Part shown: piece by piece, positions 40,916-49,347 of the stretch
Layout: every line of letters begins with the position of its first letter
How positions within the stretch are numbered: the stretch's first letter is position 1
Assembly (NCBI GenBank): GCA_046598415.1
Contig: JBKJIG010000103.1
Location: forward strand, 1 to 64,000
DNA: 64,000 bases
Source: VFJZ01 sp046598415
Lineage (GTDB): Bacteria > Actinomycetota > Thermoleophilia > Gaiellales > F1-60-MAGs149
Direction: 5' to 3'
The notes under the pieces: generated by a model
Seen by the model: only the letters and a program-made list of their open reading frames with translations
What the model was told of the DNA's origin: nothing
Database searches by the model: none
Program-made: the position numbers and the translations under genes

Positions 40916-41364
40916 CAGGAGCCCGGGATCCTCGCAATCACGGCGCCGAGCCGGTCATCTCCGGCACCGAGCCCGCACTCCCCGGCCTCCTTGCGCAGTT
41001 CGACGTGGCCGTCGTGGGCGGCGACCTCGCTCCACTCGATCCGCGTCACGCCACGGCCGAACAGCCGCTCGAGCAGCCAGGCCAACGGCCGGGCCGCGGC
41101 CGGCAGGCGCCGCCGGAACGCGCCCGGGCCCGAGAAGATCGCGGTCACCATCAGCGGCTCGCCCGGCCCGCCCTCGAGCTCGAAGTCGTCGACGTTGCCG
41201 CAGCGGCGGCCGGTGCAGTCGACCAGCTGGTGGTCGACAACCTGCTTGTCGAACGCGTTGCGACCGGGCGCTCCACCTAGCCGCGCCGGGGCGGCGCGGC
41301 GGACGTCACGAGCGTGCCTCGACCGAGGCGGGAGGCGGCAGAGCGAAGTCGGCGTCGGTGCCAC
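40915..41364 (-). CDS. PRC-barrel-like protein, start uncertain
   Basis: 149 residues if started at GTG 41364, which overlaps the preceding flavoprotein gene by 59 bp. The conserved part begins only near residue 37 (NAFDKQVVDHQLVDCTGRRCGNVDDFELEG), with a second strand set at IEWSEVAAHDGHVELRKEAGE. No ATG, GTG or TTG lies in frame between 41364 and the barrel, so either the first 35 residues are real or a rarer start is used. It is coupled to the next PRC-like gene and ends with a C-terminal RLGAVIARIPGS. Confidence 0.55.
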   Translation of the reverse strand: MAPTPTSLCRLPPRSRHARDVRRAAPARLGGAPGRNAFDKQVVDHQLVDCTGRRCGNVDDFELEGGPGEPLMVTAIFSGPGAFRRRLPAAARPLAWLLERLFGRGVTRIEWSEVAAHDGHVELRKEAGECGLGAGDDRLGAVIARIPGS

Positions 41365-43456
41365 CCACGAGACGCCGTTCGCGGATGTACGGCAGCGGGA
41401 TGGACGGGTCGTCGCTGTCGATCTCCCGGGCCAGCCGGTGGGCGTCGAAGATGCTCTGCGCGATCATCCCGGGCGCCGCGGCGTCGCCGATCAGGAAGAG
41501 CCCCGTGATGCCCGCCGCAGCGGTACCGTCCGGGTCGTCGGCGAGCTCGTCGTAGAGCGCCGAACGCGAGCGGCGCTGGGTGCAGAGGACCACGCCGTCG
41601 CCGGCGAGTTCCTCGGTCGCGCCCGACCAGGCGTGGCGCATGGTCACGCCGTCCGGCCGGATCGCCGCGAGCGTCGTCTGCGGACGGATCTCGACGCCGA
41701 GATCGAGCAGGCGCCGGTACATGCGTGGCTCCTCGAGCGTCATGCGCAGGTACGGGGCCATGCTGTCGTGCGGCGTCAGGTACGTGACGTCGTGGCCATC
41801 GGCGGCGAGCAGTTCGGCGATCGAGGCGGCCATGTAGTAGCCATCGGTGTCGTAGACGACGACGCGCGGCCCTGGCGGTCGTGCGCCCCCAGCCACCACC
41901 TCCTCGGGCGTCAGCACGTGCGGGAGACCCGCGCCACCGCCGGGAATCGGTGCCTGGGTGACGCCGTTGAGACCGTCGGCGACCCAGTCGGCGCCCGTTG
42001 CGACGATCACGATCTCGGCGCCGTAGGTGCGCACGTCGTCCGCCGTCAGGTGCGTGCCGAGGATCGTCTCGACGTTCCGCAGCCGTCCGATCTGGCCGGT
42101 CCGGTAGGCGATCACGCGGCGCCACTCCCCCAGCCCGGGAAGCTCGGTGACCCAGCGCAGGTGCCCGCCCGCCTCGGGCGCGGCGTCCACGAGGTGAACG
42201 CGACGCATGCCGCGCTTCCCGAGCACGGTGGCGCACTCGAGGCCGGCCGGCCCGGCTCCCACGATCAGCACGTCGTTGCCGGCGTTGGCAGCCGGACGGA
42301 AGCGCTCGGGGTGCCAGCCACGGCGGTACTCCTCGCCGGCCGTCGGGTTCTGCGTGCACCAGATCGGCACGGCCCCGACCTCCCAGCGCGAGATGCAGAC
42401 GTTGCAGCCGATGCACTCGCGGATCTCGTCGACGCGCCCGTCGGCGATCTTCGACGGCAGGAACGGGTCGGCGATCGAAGGACGCGCGGCACCGATGAAA
42501 TCGCACTGACCGGTCCGGATCGCGTCCGCCATCAGGTCCGGATCGGTGAAGCGCCCGACGCTGACGACCGGCTTGGTCGACACGGACTTGGCGATCCGCC
42601 CGTACTCGGCCTCGTGGTTGGTCGCGAAGAACCGCGACGCACCGGCATCCTCACCCCAGTTGATCGTGCCGATGTTGACGTCCCAGTAGTCGACCAGAGG
42701 ATCGAGCAACGCGATGATCGCCGCACCCTCATCCGCCGCCCGAATGCCGCGGTCACCGAGACCGAACGGCTCGTCCAGGGTGTCGATCGAGAAGCGCAGG
42801 CCGATCGCGCAGTCGTCGATCGCCTCTCTCGTCTGCTCGAGGATCTCGCGCAGGAAGCGGCAGCGGTTCTCGAGTGAGCCGCCGTAGGAGTCCGTGCGCT
42901 GGTTGTAGAACGGGTAGAGGAAGAACGCGGTCAGCGCCGCGACGCCGCTGTAGTAGCTGATCAGGTCGAACCCGGCCGCGCGGCTGCGGCGAGCGGCCTC
43001 GACGTGGTCGCGCTGCATCCTCCGGATCTCGCGTTTCGTCATGCCCCGCGGCGTCACCAGGTGCCGGACGTCGTTCTGCACCTGGGCGAGACCGCGCGCG
43101 TGGTAGCGCGACTCCGCGTTCTGGGCCAGCCCGCCGCCGTGCTTGAGCTCGATTCCGGCGAGTGCCCCGTGCGCGTGCACGGCGTCGCAGGTGTGCGCGA
43201 GGTTGCGCACGTCCTGGTCGTCCCAGATCCGCACCGTCACCGCCGGCATCTGGTCGGCGTCCGGCGTGATCGCGCACGACTCGGTGAACACGACGCCCCA
43301 GCCGCCCTCCGCCTTGACCGCGCGGTGGGCCGCCTGCATGCCCGGCTTGTCGGAGCCGGCGCCGTTGCACTGCGGCACCTGCCAGAACCGGTTCGGGGCA
43401 AGCTTCGGCCCGATCCGCACCTGCTCGAACAGGACGTCATGACGTGCGGCTCGCAT
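41306..43456 (-). CDS. Trimethylamine dehydrogenase-like FMN/[4Fe-4S] flavoprotein
   Basis: 716 residues; TMADH of methylotrophs has about 730. Barrel domain with Cys30 in VPQCNGAG (the residue that binds FMN covalently in TMADH), YGGSLENR, then the [4Fe-4S] motif CIGCNVCISRWE...C and FAD/ADP-binding GAGPAGLECATVLG and GRHS-like segments. Residue numbering follows TMADH: Tyr169 and the Trp and Asp of NWGED are kept, but residue 60 is Ser (Tyr in TMADH) and 172 is Val (His in TMADH). It is therefore probably an oxidative demethylase for another N-methyl compound. GGGGGA lies 5 nt before the ATG; a palindromic operator is upstream. Confidence 0.85.
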   Translation of the reverse strand: MRAARHDVLFEQVRIGPKLAPNRFWQVPQCNGAGSDKPGMQAAHRAVKAEGGWGVVFTESCAITPDADQMPAVTVRIWDDQDVRNLAHTCDAVHAHGALAGIELKHGGGLAQNAESRYHARGLAQVQNDVRHLVTPRGMTKREIRRMQRDHVEAARRSRAAGFDLISYYSGVAALTAFFLYPFYNQRTDSYGGSLENRCRFLREILEQTREAIDDCAIGLRFSIDTLDEPFGLGDRGIRAADEGAAIIALLDPLVDYWDVNIGTINWGEDAGASRFFATNHEAEYGRIAKSVSTKPVVSVGRFTDPDLMADAIRTGQCDFIGAARPSIADPFLPSKIADGRVDEIRECIGCNVCISRWEVGAVPIWCTQNPTAGEEYRRGWHPERFRPAANAGNDVLIVGAGPAGLECATVLGKRGMRRVHLVDAAPEAGGHLRWVTELPGLGEWRRVIAYRTGQIGRLRNVETILGTHLTADDVRTYGAEIVIVATGADWVADGLNGVTQAPIPGGGAGLPHVLTPEEVVAGGARPPGPRVVVYDTDGYYMAASIAELLAADGHDVTYLTPHDSMAPYLRMTLEEPRMYRRLLDLGVEIRPQTTLAAIRPDGVTMRHAWSGATEELAGDGVVLCTQRRSRSALYDELADDPDGTAAAGITGLFLIGDAAAPGMIAQSIFDAHRLAREIDSDDPSIPLPYIRERRLVGGTDADFALPPPASVEARS

Positions 43457-43492
43457 CGCGGTCCCCCAGACTTCGGTACGCCCACGGTAGCG

Positions 43493-43512
43493 TACCGATC
43501 GATCGTTCGGTA
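43493..43512. promoter_or_regulatory. 20-bp near-perfect palindrome, TetR-type operator
   Basis: TACCGATCGATCGTTCGGTA, nine of ten base pairs symmetric, 37 bp upstream of the TMADH-like gene. TetR-family operators often have this ACCGAnCG...CGnTCGGT form. No TetR gene is in the window. Confidence 0.55.
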
Positions 43513-43529
43513 GGGAGTGTTGGACGAAC

Positions 43530-44366
43530 CTAGCTGCGACCCGCGAGCACGTCGAGCTTCTCGTCGACCACGCGGCCGACGGCTGCAGTCTGGGCGGCGT
43601 GCAGCTTCGCGACGTGGGCGCTCTCGATCACGTCGCCGATCGTCGCTGCCGTCGCTTCGAGGTACGCCTGGCGGAGCTCGGTGTTGACGTTCACCTTCGC
43701 GATGCCCGCATCGATGGCGCACCGCAGCATCTCCGCCCGGATGCCCGATGCACCGTGCAGCGACAGCGGCTGCGGAATGCTCGCGCCGATCTGGGCGAGG
43801 CGCTGCCAGTCGAGATCGGGCGGATCGCGGTAGACGCCGTGGACGTTGCCGATCGACACCGCGAGGCAGTCGGCCCTCGTCGCGGCCATGAACGCGGTCG
43901 CCTCGGCCGGGTCGGTCAGGGCGCCGGCCGCCACCGCCTCGGCGACATCCTCATCGCCCGTGATGCCACCCAGCTCGCACTCCACGCCGGCACCGCGCGC
44001 GGCGGCCAGCTCGGTGGCGCGGCGGACGAACGCGACATTCTCGTCGTACGGCCGGGCCGAGCCATCGGCCATCACCGCGCCGGCGCCCTGCTCGAGCGCC
44101 GCCTCGATCACCGCGAGGTCGTCGCAGTGGTCGAGCTGCACGCACGCCCGCGTCTCCGAGGCGTCGGCTGCGGCGAGCAGCGCAGCCAGCAGCAGCCGGC
44201 CGTGCGGGTCGGTGAACGTGCGTCCGCCGATCAGGAGGATCACGCCCTGGCCACGTGCGCCGGCGAACTGCAGCACGGTCGCCGCGACCTCCAGGTCGTA
44301 GCACGTGAACGCGCCCACGGCCGACCGGTCGGCGCCGGCGAGCAGCTCGGCGAACGAGGTACGCAC
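43530..44366 (-). CDS. Class II (zinc) fructose-bisphosphate-type aldolase
   Basis: 278 residues. Zinc ligands in QLDHCDDLAVIEAAL (His), GNVHGVYRDPP (His) and SLHGASGI (His), and CELGGITGDED (Glu region) are typical of the GatY/KbaY/Fba class II family. NVNTELRQAYL follows the phosphate-binding loop. It would cleave or make a ketose phosphate with dihydroxyacetone phosphate. GTG start, one base after the stop of the kinase gene. In context the substrate should come from the four-carbon acid sugar kinase. Confidence 0.83.
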   Translation of the reverse strand: MRTSFAELLAGADRSAVGAFTCYDLEVAATVLQFAGARGQGVILLIGGRTFTDPHGRLLLAALLAAADASETRACVQLDHCDDLAVIEAALEQGAGAVMADGSARPYDENVAFVRRATELAAARGAGVECELGGITGDEDVAEAVAAGALTDPAEATAFMAATRADCLAVSIGNVHGVYRDPPDLDWQRLAQIGASIPQPLSLHGASGIRAEMLRCAIDAGIAKVNVNTELRQAYLEATAATIGDVIESAHVAKLHAAQTAAVGRVVDEKLDVLAGRS

Positions 44367-44367
44367 G

Positions 44368-45645
44368 TCAGCCGCCAGTGCCGGGAAGCAACGAGTCGAC
44401 CAGCTCGGCCAGCAGTCCCGGGCCGCCGACGTTGCCGGGCACGACGAGATACGCCGGACCGGCCTCCAGCTGCCAGAGCGACACGCCGGTCACGACCGGG
44501 CCGACGACACGGGCAGTGCGCGCGCCCAGCCCGTCGCGTGCCGTGACGGCCGAGGTGATACCGCCCTTCGCGATGACCACACCGGGGTCGACCAGCCGCG
44601 GCACCCGAGCGAGCTCGGTGGCGATGCGCTGCTGGCTGGCCGCATCGACCAGCCCGGCATCGCGGTCGCGGGGCGTAGCGACGACGGCCAGGCCATGCTC
44701 GCCCATCAGCTGCCGCGCGACGATCGCGAGCCGCTCGACCTCTCGGTCGCTGTCCGGGCCGGCGAGGGCACGCACGTCGGCGAAGGTCGTCACGCCCGGG
44801 CGCACGCGGCCGAGCTCGGCCAGCTGCGCCGTGGTGGCGGGCACGAACGAGCCGCACAGCACCAGCACGCCGCGCCCCGCCGGCGGCGGCGGCACGAGAC
44901 CGGTGGCGGCCGTGCCGGTGACGATCGCCGCGAACGCCGGGGCGCAGCGGGCGATCACGGTCGTGTCGGCCTCCGCGAGGAACAGCCCGCGCGCGATCAC
45001 CTCGAGGTCGGCGACCGTCTCGGCGTCCGGCACGACGACCGCGGGACGCCCGCGCGACGCCGCCGTCCGGATACCGGCTGCAATCGCCTCGGCGCCGTCG
45101 GCCGCACGCACCTGCGCGAGCGGGATCTCGACCGCACCGGCCACGGCCAACTCGCCGCCCGAGCGGTCATGGGCCCACTGCGCCAGGCGCGCGTCGCGGT
45201 AGGCGAGGTGGGCGTCGGTGGCGTACTCCGTCTGGTCGAGCGGCACGCGCACGCCGTCGCGCTCCAGCAGGTGGATGCCGTCGATCGTGACGCGGCCGGC
45301 GGCCGGGAAGGCCGGCACCAGCAGCAGCGGTACGCCGGGTACGCCGGGGCTGATCGCGTCGCGCACCGCGCGGTACTCCTCCCACACGTAGCCGCGCAGG
45401 GTGCTGTCGCCGCGCAGCAGCAGCCGTGCGTCTCCGAACGCCGCCCGCGCTGCGGTAGCAGCCGACCCGGTCAGCCGGCCGGCCTCGGCGGGCGTGTGCG
45501 CGCGGACGTTCGTCAGCAGGTGCACCGACGGATCGCCGTCGCGCACGGCGGCGGAAACCGCGTGGCCCGACCAGTCCAGCACGATCGGCACGTCGGCCAT
45601 CGCCTGGGTGCCGGTCGGGTCATCGTCGAGGACGACCGTCCGCAT
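44368..45645 (-). CDS. otnK: Four-carbon acid sugar kinase (OtnK, DUF1537 family)
   Basis: 425 residues from ATG 45645, just before the conserved VVLDDDPTGTQAMADVP. Other family features: LLLRGDSTLRGYVWEEY (about 95-111), LLVPAFPAAGRVTIDG, and in the C-terminal nucleotide-binding domain AKGGITSAVTARDGLG and GPAYLVVPGNVGG. These ATP kinases phosphorylate 3-oxo-tetronate or threonate/erythronate-type acids. The start overlaps the MBL gene stop (TGATG). The usual decarboxylating aldolase partner OtnC is replaced here by a class II FBA-type aldolase. Confidence 0.82.
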   Translation of the reverse strand: MRTVVLDDDPTGTQAMADVPIVLDWSGHAVSAAVRDGDPSVHLLTNVRAHTPAEAGRLTGSAATAARAAFGDARLLLRGDSTLRGYVWEEYRAVRDAISPGVPGVPLLLVPAFPAAGRVTIDGIHLLERDGVRVPLDQTEYATDAHLAYRDARLAQWAHDRSGGELAVAGAVEIPLAQVRAADGAEAIAAGIRTAASRGRPAVVVPDAETVADLEVIARGLFLAEADTTVIARCAPAFAAIVTGTAATGLVPPPPAGRGVLVLCGSFVPATTAQLAELGRVRPGVTTFADVRALAGPDSDREVERLAIVARQLMGEHGLAVVATPRDRDAGLVDAASQQRIATELARVPRLVDPGVVIAKGGITSAVTARDGLGARTARVVGPVVTGVSLWQLEAGPAYLVVPGNVGGPGLLAELVDSLLPGTGG

Positions 45646-46475
45646 CAGGGGCTGCCGCCTCGATGGCGGCGGGCCGCAGCGCCACAGGCGTCGGCGTGGA
45701 ACGAGCGGTACATCTCGAGCACGTCCTCCCGCCCGTCGCCGAAGCGCGCGAGCGCCTCCTCGTACGGCAGATCGGGATCGGCGACGATCGCGTCGATCCA
45801 GGCGATGTTGCGCTCCAGCACGACCGGATCGATCGTGCCGCCGTGACACGGCAGCACGTGCGTGGCGTTCAGCGCGACCAGGCGGTCGAGCGACGCCCGC
45901 GCCCGCCCGAGGCCTTCGGGCGTGCCGATGTGCGGAAACGGCACCTCGGCCGCGTCGCCCGCCAGCAGGATGCGGGGCTCACGCAGGTACAGCGACACGT
46001 GGTCCTCCGTGTGGCCGGGCGTGTGCAGCAGCTCGATCGTCACGTCGCCGCCGTCGAGCACGAGGCCGTCGTCGCCGTGCAGGATCGAGGGCGGCGTTGC
46101 CACCACCTCGTCGAACCGGCCGGGCATCTCGGCCGACCAGCGGGCGATGTCGGCTGCCGCCTCCTCGCCCTGCAGTCGTTGGCCGCAGCGGACGTGCCCG
46201 ATGATCGGCACGTCGGCGAACGCGCTGTTGCCCCACGCGTGGTCGTAGTCGGCGTGCGTGTCGACCACGATCAGCGACCGGCCGGCGAGATCACCGGCGA
46301 TCTGCTCGCGCAGCCAACGCGCGGCGTCGGGTGTGGACATGGTGTCGACGACGACCAGCAGCCGCTGCGTCCGGATGACGAACGTGTCCACCTCGGCTGA
46401 GAGCCGAAACCGCCGGACGTGGTCTCCCACGCCCGGCGGCGACTCGGACAGCTTCCACTCGTTCCGCGATCCCAT
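45645..46475 (-). CDS. Metallo-beta-lactamase-fold hydrolase
   Basis: 276 residues. Metal-binding signature VVDTHADYDHAWGN (HxxxDH), a His in LLHTPGHTEDHVSLY, Asp in LAGDAAEVP and His in LPCHGGTID: a complete binuclear site of the glyoxalase II/RNase Z-like superfamily. Cytoplasmic, no signal. First gene of the MBL-kinase-aldolase operon; may hydrolyse a lactone or thioester feeding the kinase. Specific substrate unknown. Confidence 0.82.
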   Translation of the reverse strand: MGSRNEWKLSESPPGVGDHVRRFRLSAEVDTFVIRTQRLLVVVDTMSTPDAARWLREQIAGDLAGRSLIVVDTHADYDHAWGNSAFADVPIIGHVRCGQRLQGEEAAADIARWSAEMPGRFDEVVATPPSILHGDDGLVLDGGDVTIELLHTPGHTEDHVSLYLREPRILLAGDAAEVPFPHIGTPEGLGRARASLDRLVALNATHVLPCHGGTIDPVVLERNIAWIDAIVADPDLPYEEALARFGDGREDVLEMYRSFHADACGAAARRHRGGSP

Positions 46476-46503
46476 TCAGCGGGACGCTAGCCGACGAGGA
46501 GTG

Positions 46504-47388
46504 CTACAGGGGCTCGCGCAGGCAGCGCGTGACCTTGAGCGCACCGCGCGAGAGCAGGCGGATCTCGGCATTCGCCAGCCTGTCGACGACCGGATCGAAC
46601 GGGTCGGCGACCATCGTGAACGGCTGGTTGACGAGATCGGGCGCAACGCCCGGGCCGGCCACGGAGGCGCGGTAGCGGTTGATCCGCGACACGCCCTGGC
46701 GCTTGCCCTGCCAGATGAACGTGTAGCACCACTGGCCACGCGGCTTATGCGCGAGGAACATGTCGACGCGATGCCAGCCTTTACCGAGGTTCGAGTCGAA
46801 CGACTCGATCGCGAGGTTGCGGCCCTTGCCGTCCAGCACCCGACCGGAGCGGTCGTACTTGCCGGGCTGCACGGGGCGGCCGTGGTAGGTGTAGGTGCCG
46901 TAGATGTGGCGGAAATGCTGCGGGTACGACCAGTCGGACTTGACGGTCAGCACGGGAGCCGCGCCGCGCCAGTGCGAGATGTGCAGCTCCTTCGGGCCGG
47001 TGGTGCCACCGTGGTTCTTCTTCAGGCGAACCCAGTTCTGGAGGGCCCAGTGCGTGCCATCCTTCATGGTGCAGGCGGCGACGACGGCCTTCAGCGGCGG
47101 CCCCTTGTAGGGGCCGCACGCGTTCTTCAGCTTGCGCCAGTCCGTGATCTTCCTCGAGACGGCGCCGCCGGAGCGGTCATACCGGAAGAACTCGGGCTTG
47201 TCGCCCTCCGCACCCCAGTAGATGACGTGGCGCTGGATGCCCTTCGCCTTGTACGTGACGAGGGCGACACCCTTGCTCGAGACCTTCAGATGGACGTTCT
47301 TGACGTTGCGATCGACGATGTTCGAGGCGCTGGCCACCGGCACGGCGAACAGGAACGCAGCGAATGCGATGTAGGGAATTCGGAGCAT
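46504..47388 (-). CDS. Secreted protein of unknown function, about 270 residues mature
   Basis: 294 residues. The ATG at 47388 is preceded by GGAGGTACCG, an unusually good RBS, and starts a signal peptide (LRIPYIAFAAFLFAVPVASA). The mature part is rich in aromatic and basic residues (YKAKGIQRHVIYWGAEGD, HISHWRGAAPVL, GKGWHRVDMFLAHKPRG) and has four cysteines, of which CGPYKG...VVAACTM may pair. It looks like a compact beta-rich exported protein. Family not recognised. Monocistronic. Confidence 0.7.
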   Translation of the reverse strand: MLRIPYIAFAAFLFAVPVASASNIVDRNVKNVHLKVSSKGVALVTYKAKGIQRHVIYWGAEGDKPEFFRYDRSGGAVSRKITDWRKLKNACGPYKGPPLKAVVAACTMKDGTHWALQNWVRLKKNHGGTTGPKELHISHWRGAAPVLTVKSDWSYPQHFRHIYGTYTYHGRPVQPGKYDRSGRVLDGKGRNLAIESFDSNLGKGWHRVDMFLAHKPRGQWCYTFIWQGKRQGVSRINRYRASVAGPGVAPDLVNQPFTMVADPFDPVVDRLANAEIRLLSRGALKVTRCLREPL

Positions 47389-47516
47389 CGGTACCTCCAT
47401 CGGCGGGGGCGGTCGCAGCGCCTCCCCCTTACGGGGTACTGGCACCGTAGCCGTCACCGAAACGGGGACCGACGGTAAGCGGACGCAACTTCGGGCAGGT
47501 CCGCCACGCTTTCGGA

Positions 47517-48395
47517 ATGCCCCGCGCCCGCGCTCCCCTCATCGTCGCGGCGCTGGTCATGGTCGTCTGGGGTGCCTCGCCGGCGATGACGAAGATCGCG
47601 GCGCGCGACCTGTCGTCGCTCGAGGTAGGCGTGCTGCGGACGCTGTTCGCCGGCCTGGTCGCAGCACCGATCGTGCTCGCGACGCGCGAGCGGCTGCCCG
47701 CCAGCCGGCGTCAGCGCCTGCTGCTGCTGGTGTCGGCCATCTCCGGGTTCGTGGCGTTTCCGATCCTGTACTCGGTCGGCCAGGGACGCACCTCGGCCAT
47801 GCACGGCGGGATGATCCTCGCCGCGCTGCCGATCTTCACCGGTGCCTACGCGGCGCTGCTCGACCGCCGGCGGCCGTCGCGGACGTGGGTGGCCGGCAGC
47901 GCGCTGGCGCTGGCCGGCGAGGCCGCGCTGGTGTCGATCCGCAGCGGCGATGGCGGCGCCGGTGCGACCGTCTTCGGCGACGCGCTCGTCGTGCTCGCGG
48001 CGATGCTGGTCTCGGTCGGCTACGTGGCCGGTGCGCGCCTCGGCCAGGGCGGCTACCGCGCGCTGGCCGCCACCTACTGGGGCGTCGTCATCGGCGCGCT
48101 GCTGGTCCTGCCCGTCCTCGGCGGCACGATCATGGCCGAGGGGCTGCCCGAAGCCGGCCTCGCGTCGTGGGCGGCGATCGGGTGGATGGCGGTGGTGACC
48201 TCGATCGTCGGCTACATCGGCTGGTACTGGGCCCTCGCTCGAGGCGGCATCCAGCGGATCTCGCCGATCCAGTTCCTGCAGGCGTTCTCGGGCCTCCTGA
48301 TCGCGGCCTGGCTGCTGGGGGAGCATTTCACCCTGCCGCTGGTCGTCGCGTCGGTCATGATCCTGGCCGGTGTGACGATCACGCAGAGACGGTAG
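47517..48395 (+). CDS. EamA/DMT-family transporter
   Basis: 292 residues, ten TM helices in two EamA halves: MVVWGASPAMTKIAARDLSSLEVGVLRTLFAG at the N terminus and WALARGGIQRISPIQFLQAFSGLLIAAWLLGE in the ninth helix region. Exporter of an unknown small metabolite. Divergent from the secreted-protein gene and followed 11 bp later by an SDR gene. Confidence 0.83.
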   Translation: MPRARAPLIVAALVMVVWGASPAMTKIAARDLSSLEVGVLRTLFAGLVAAPIVLATRERLPASRRQRLLLLVSAISGFVAFPILYSVGQGRTSAMHGGMILAALPIFTGAYAALLDRRRPSRTWVAGSALALAGEAALVSIRSGDGGAGATVFGDALVVLAAMLVSVGYVAGARLGQGGYRALAATYWGVVIGALLVLPVLGGTIMAEGLPEAGLASWAAIGWMAVVTSIVGYIGWYWALARGGIQRISPIQFLQAFSGLLIAAWLLGEHFTLPLVVASVMILAGVTITQRR

Positions 48396-48406
48396 TCTCG
48401 GGTCTC

Positions 48407-49204
48407 ATGGAACGCTTTCGTCTGGACGGCAAGATCGCAATCGTGACGGGGGCGGGCAGCCCCAACGGCATCGGCATGGCGACCAGCCGGACGCTGGCCC
48501 GGCTCGGCGCCGTCGTCACCATCGCGGCCACGACCGATCGCATCGCCGACCGGCAGCGCGAGCTGGCGGCCGAGGGGCTCGCGGTCGAGACCGGCATCGC
48601 CGACCTCACCTCGCTCGAGGCCGCCCAGGCGCTCGCCGCGGAGGTCGCGGCGCGGCACGGACGCATCGACGTGCTGGTCAACAACGCCGGCATGGTGCAG
48701 ACGGGCGTCGAGACCGAGTCGCGCACGCTCGCCACGATGTCGGAGTCCGACTGGGACTACGAGATTCAGATCAACCTGAAGACCTGCTTCGCGATGACGC
48801 GCGCCGTCGTGCCCGGCATGATCGAGCAGCGCTACGGGCGCATCGTCAACGTCACCAGCGTGACGGGACCGGTGGTGGCGATCCCGACCTCGTCCGGCTA
48901 CGGCGCGGCGAAGGCCGGCATCGAGGGGATGATGCGCGGGCTGGCGCTCGAGGCCGGGCGCTACGGCGTGACCGTCAACTCGGTCGCCCCCGGCTGGATC
49001 GAGACCGGCTCGTCCCTGCCGCCCGAGATCGTCGCCGGCCGAGCCACGCCCCTCGGTCGTCCGGGCCGGCCGGACGAGGTCGCCGACGCGATCGCGTTCC
49101 TGGCCTCGGACGCATCGAGCTACATCACCGGCCAGTCGATCACCATCGACGGCGGCAATACGATCCAGGAGTACCACGGGGTCGACGTGTACGACCGGGT
49201 CTGA
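48407..49204 (+). CDS. Short-chain dehydrogenase/reductase
   Basis: 265 residues. Classical SDR: cofactor loop TGAGSPNGIGMATS, NNAG at about 90, catalytic Ser in NVTSVTG, and YGAAKAG (Tyr-x-x-x-Lys), ending with the typical C-terminal DGGN loop. The cofactor loop carries an extra residue (GSPNGIG), as in some 3-oxoacyl-ACP reductase-like SDRs. TAGTCT lies 12 nt before the ATG. Substrate unknown. A repeat element begins at its stop codon. Confidence 0.87.
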   Translation: MERFRLDGKIAIVTGAGSPNGIGMATSRTLARLGAVVTIAATTDRIADRQRELAAEGLAVETGIADLTSLEAAQALAAEVAARHGRIDVLVNNAGMVQTGVETESRTLATMSESDWDYEIQINLKTCFAMTRAVVPGMIEQRYGRIVNVTSVTGPVVAIPTSSGYGAAKAGIEGMMRGLALEAGRYGVTVNSVAPGWIETGSSLPPEIVAGRATPLGRPGRPDEVADAIAFLASDASSYITGQSITIDGGNTIQEYHGVDVYDRV

Positions 49205-49298
49205 GGCCTGATGCGAATCTCGCGCGCGCTCCGCGGCGTGTGCGGGCGTCTCGACCGCACACGCCACGGCGGCGGACGCGAGTTCCACATCAACCCTT
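49204..49298. repeat. Dispersed inverted-repeat element, copy 2 (longest)
   Basis: 95 bp beginning at the last base of the SDR stop. Left end AGGCCTGATGCGAATCTCGC; the right end, reverse-complemented, reads GGTTGATGTGGAACTCGCG. Inside is a perfect 10-bp hairpin (49236-49245 GCGTGTGCGG with 49255-49264 CCGCACACGC). Same family as 35788 and 52347. Confidence 0.6.
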
Positions 49299-49347
49299 GG
49301 CGCCCGACGAGGGAACTCGCCCATCCGCCGCGTATGGTGAGGGGAAG

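Noticed and set aside
40445..42877. 810-codon plus-strand frame opposite the TMADH-like and PRC genes
   Set aside because: No recognisable domain; the opposite strand has strong family matches.
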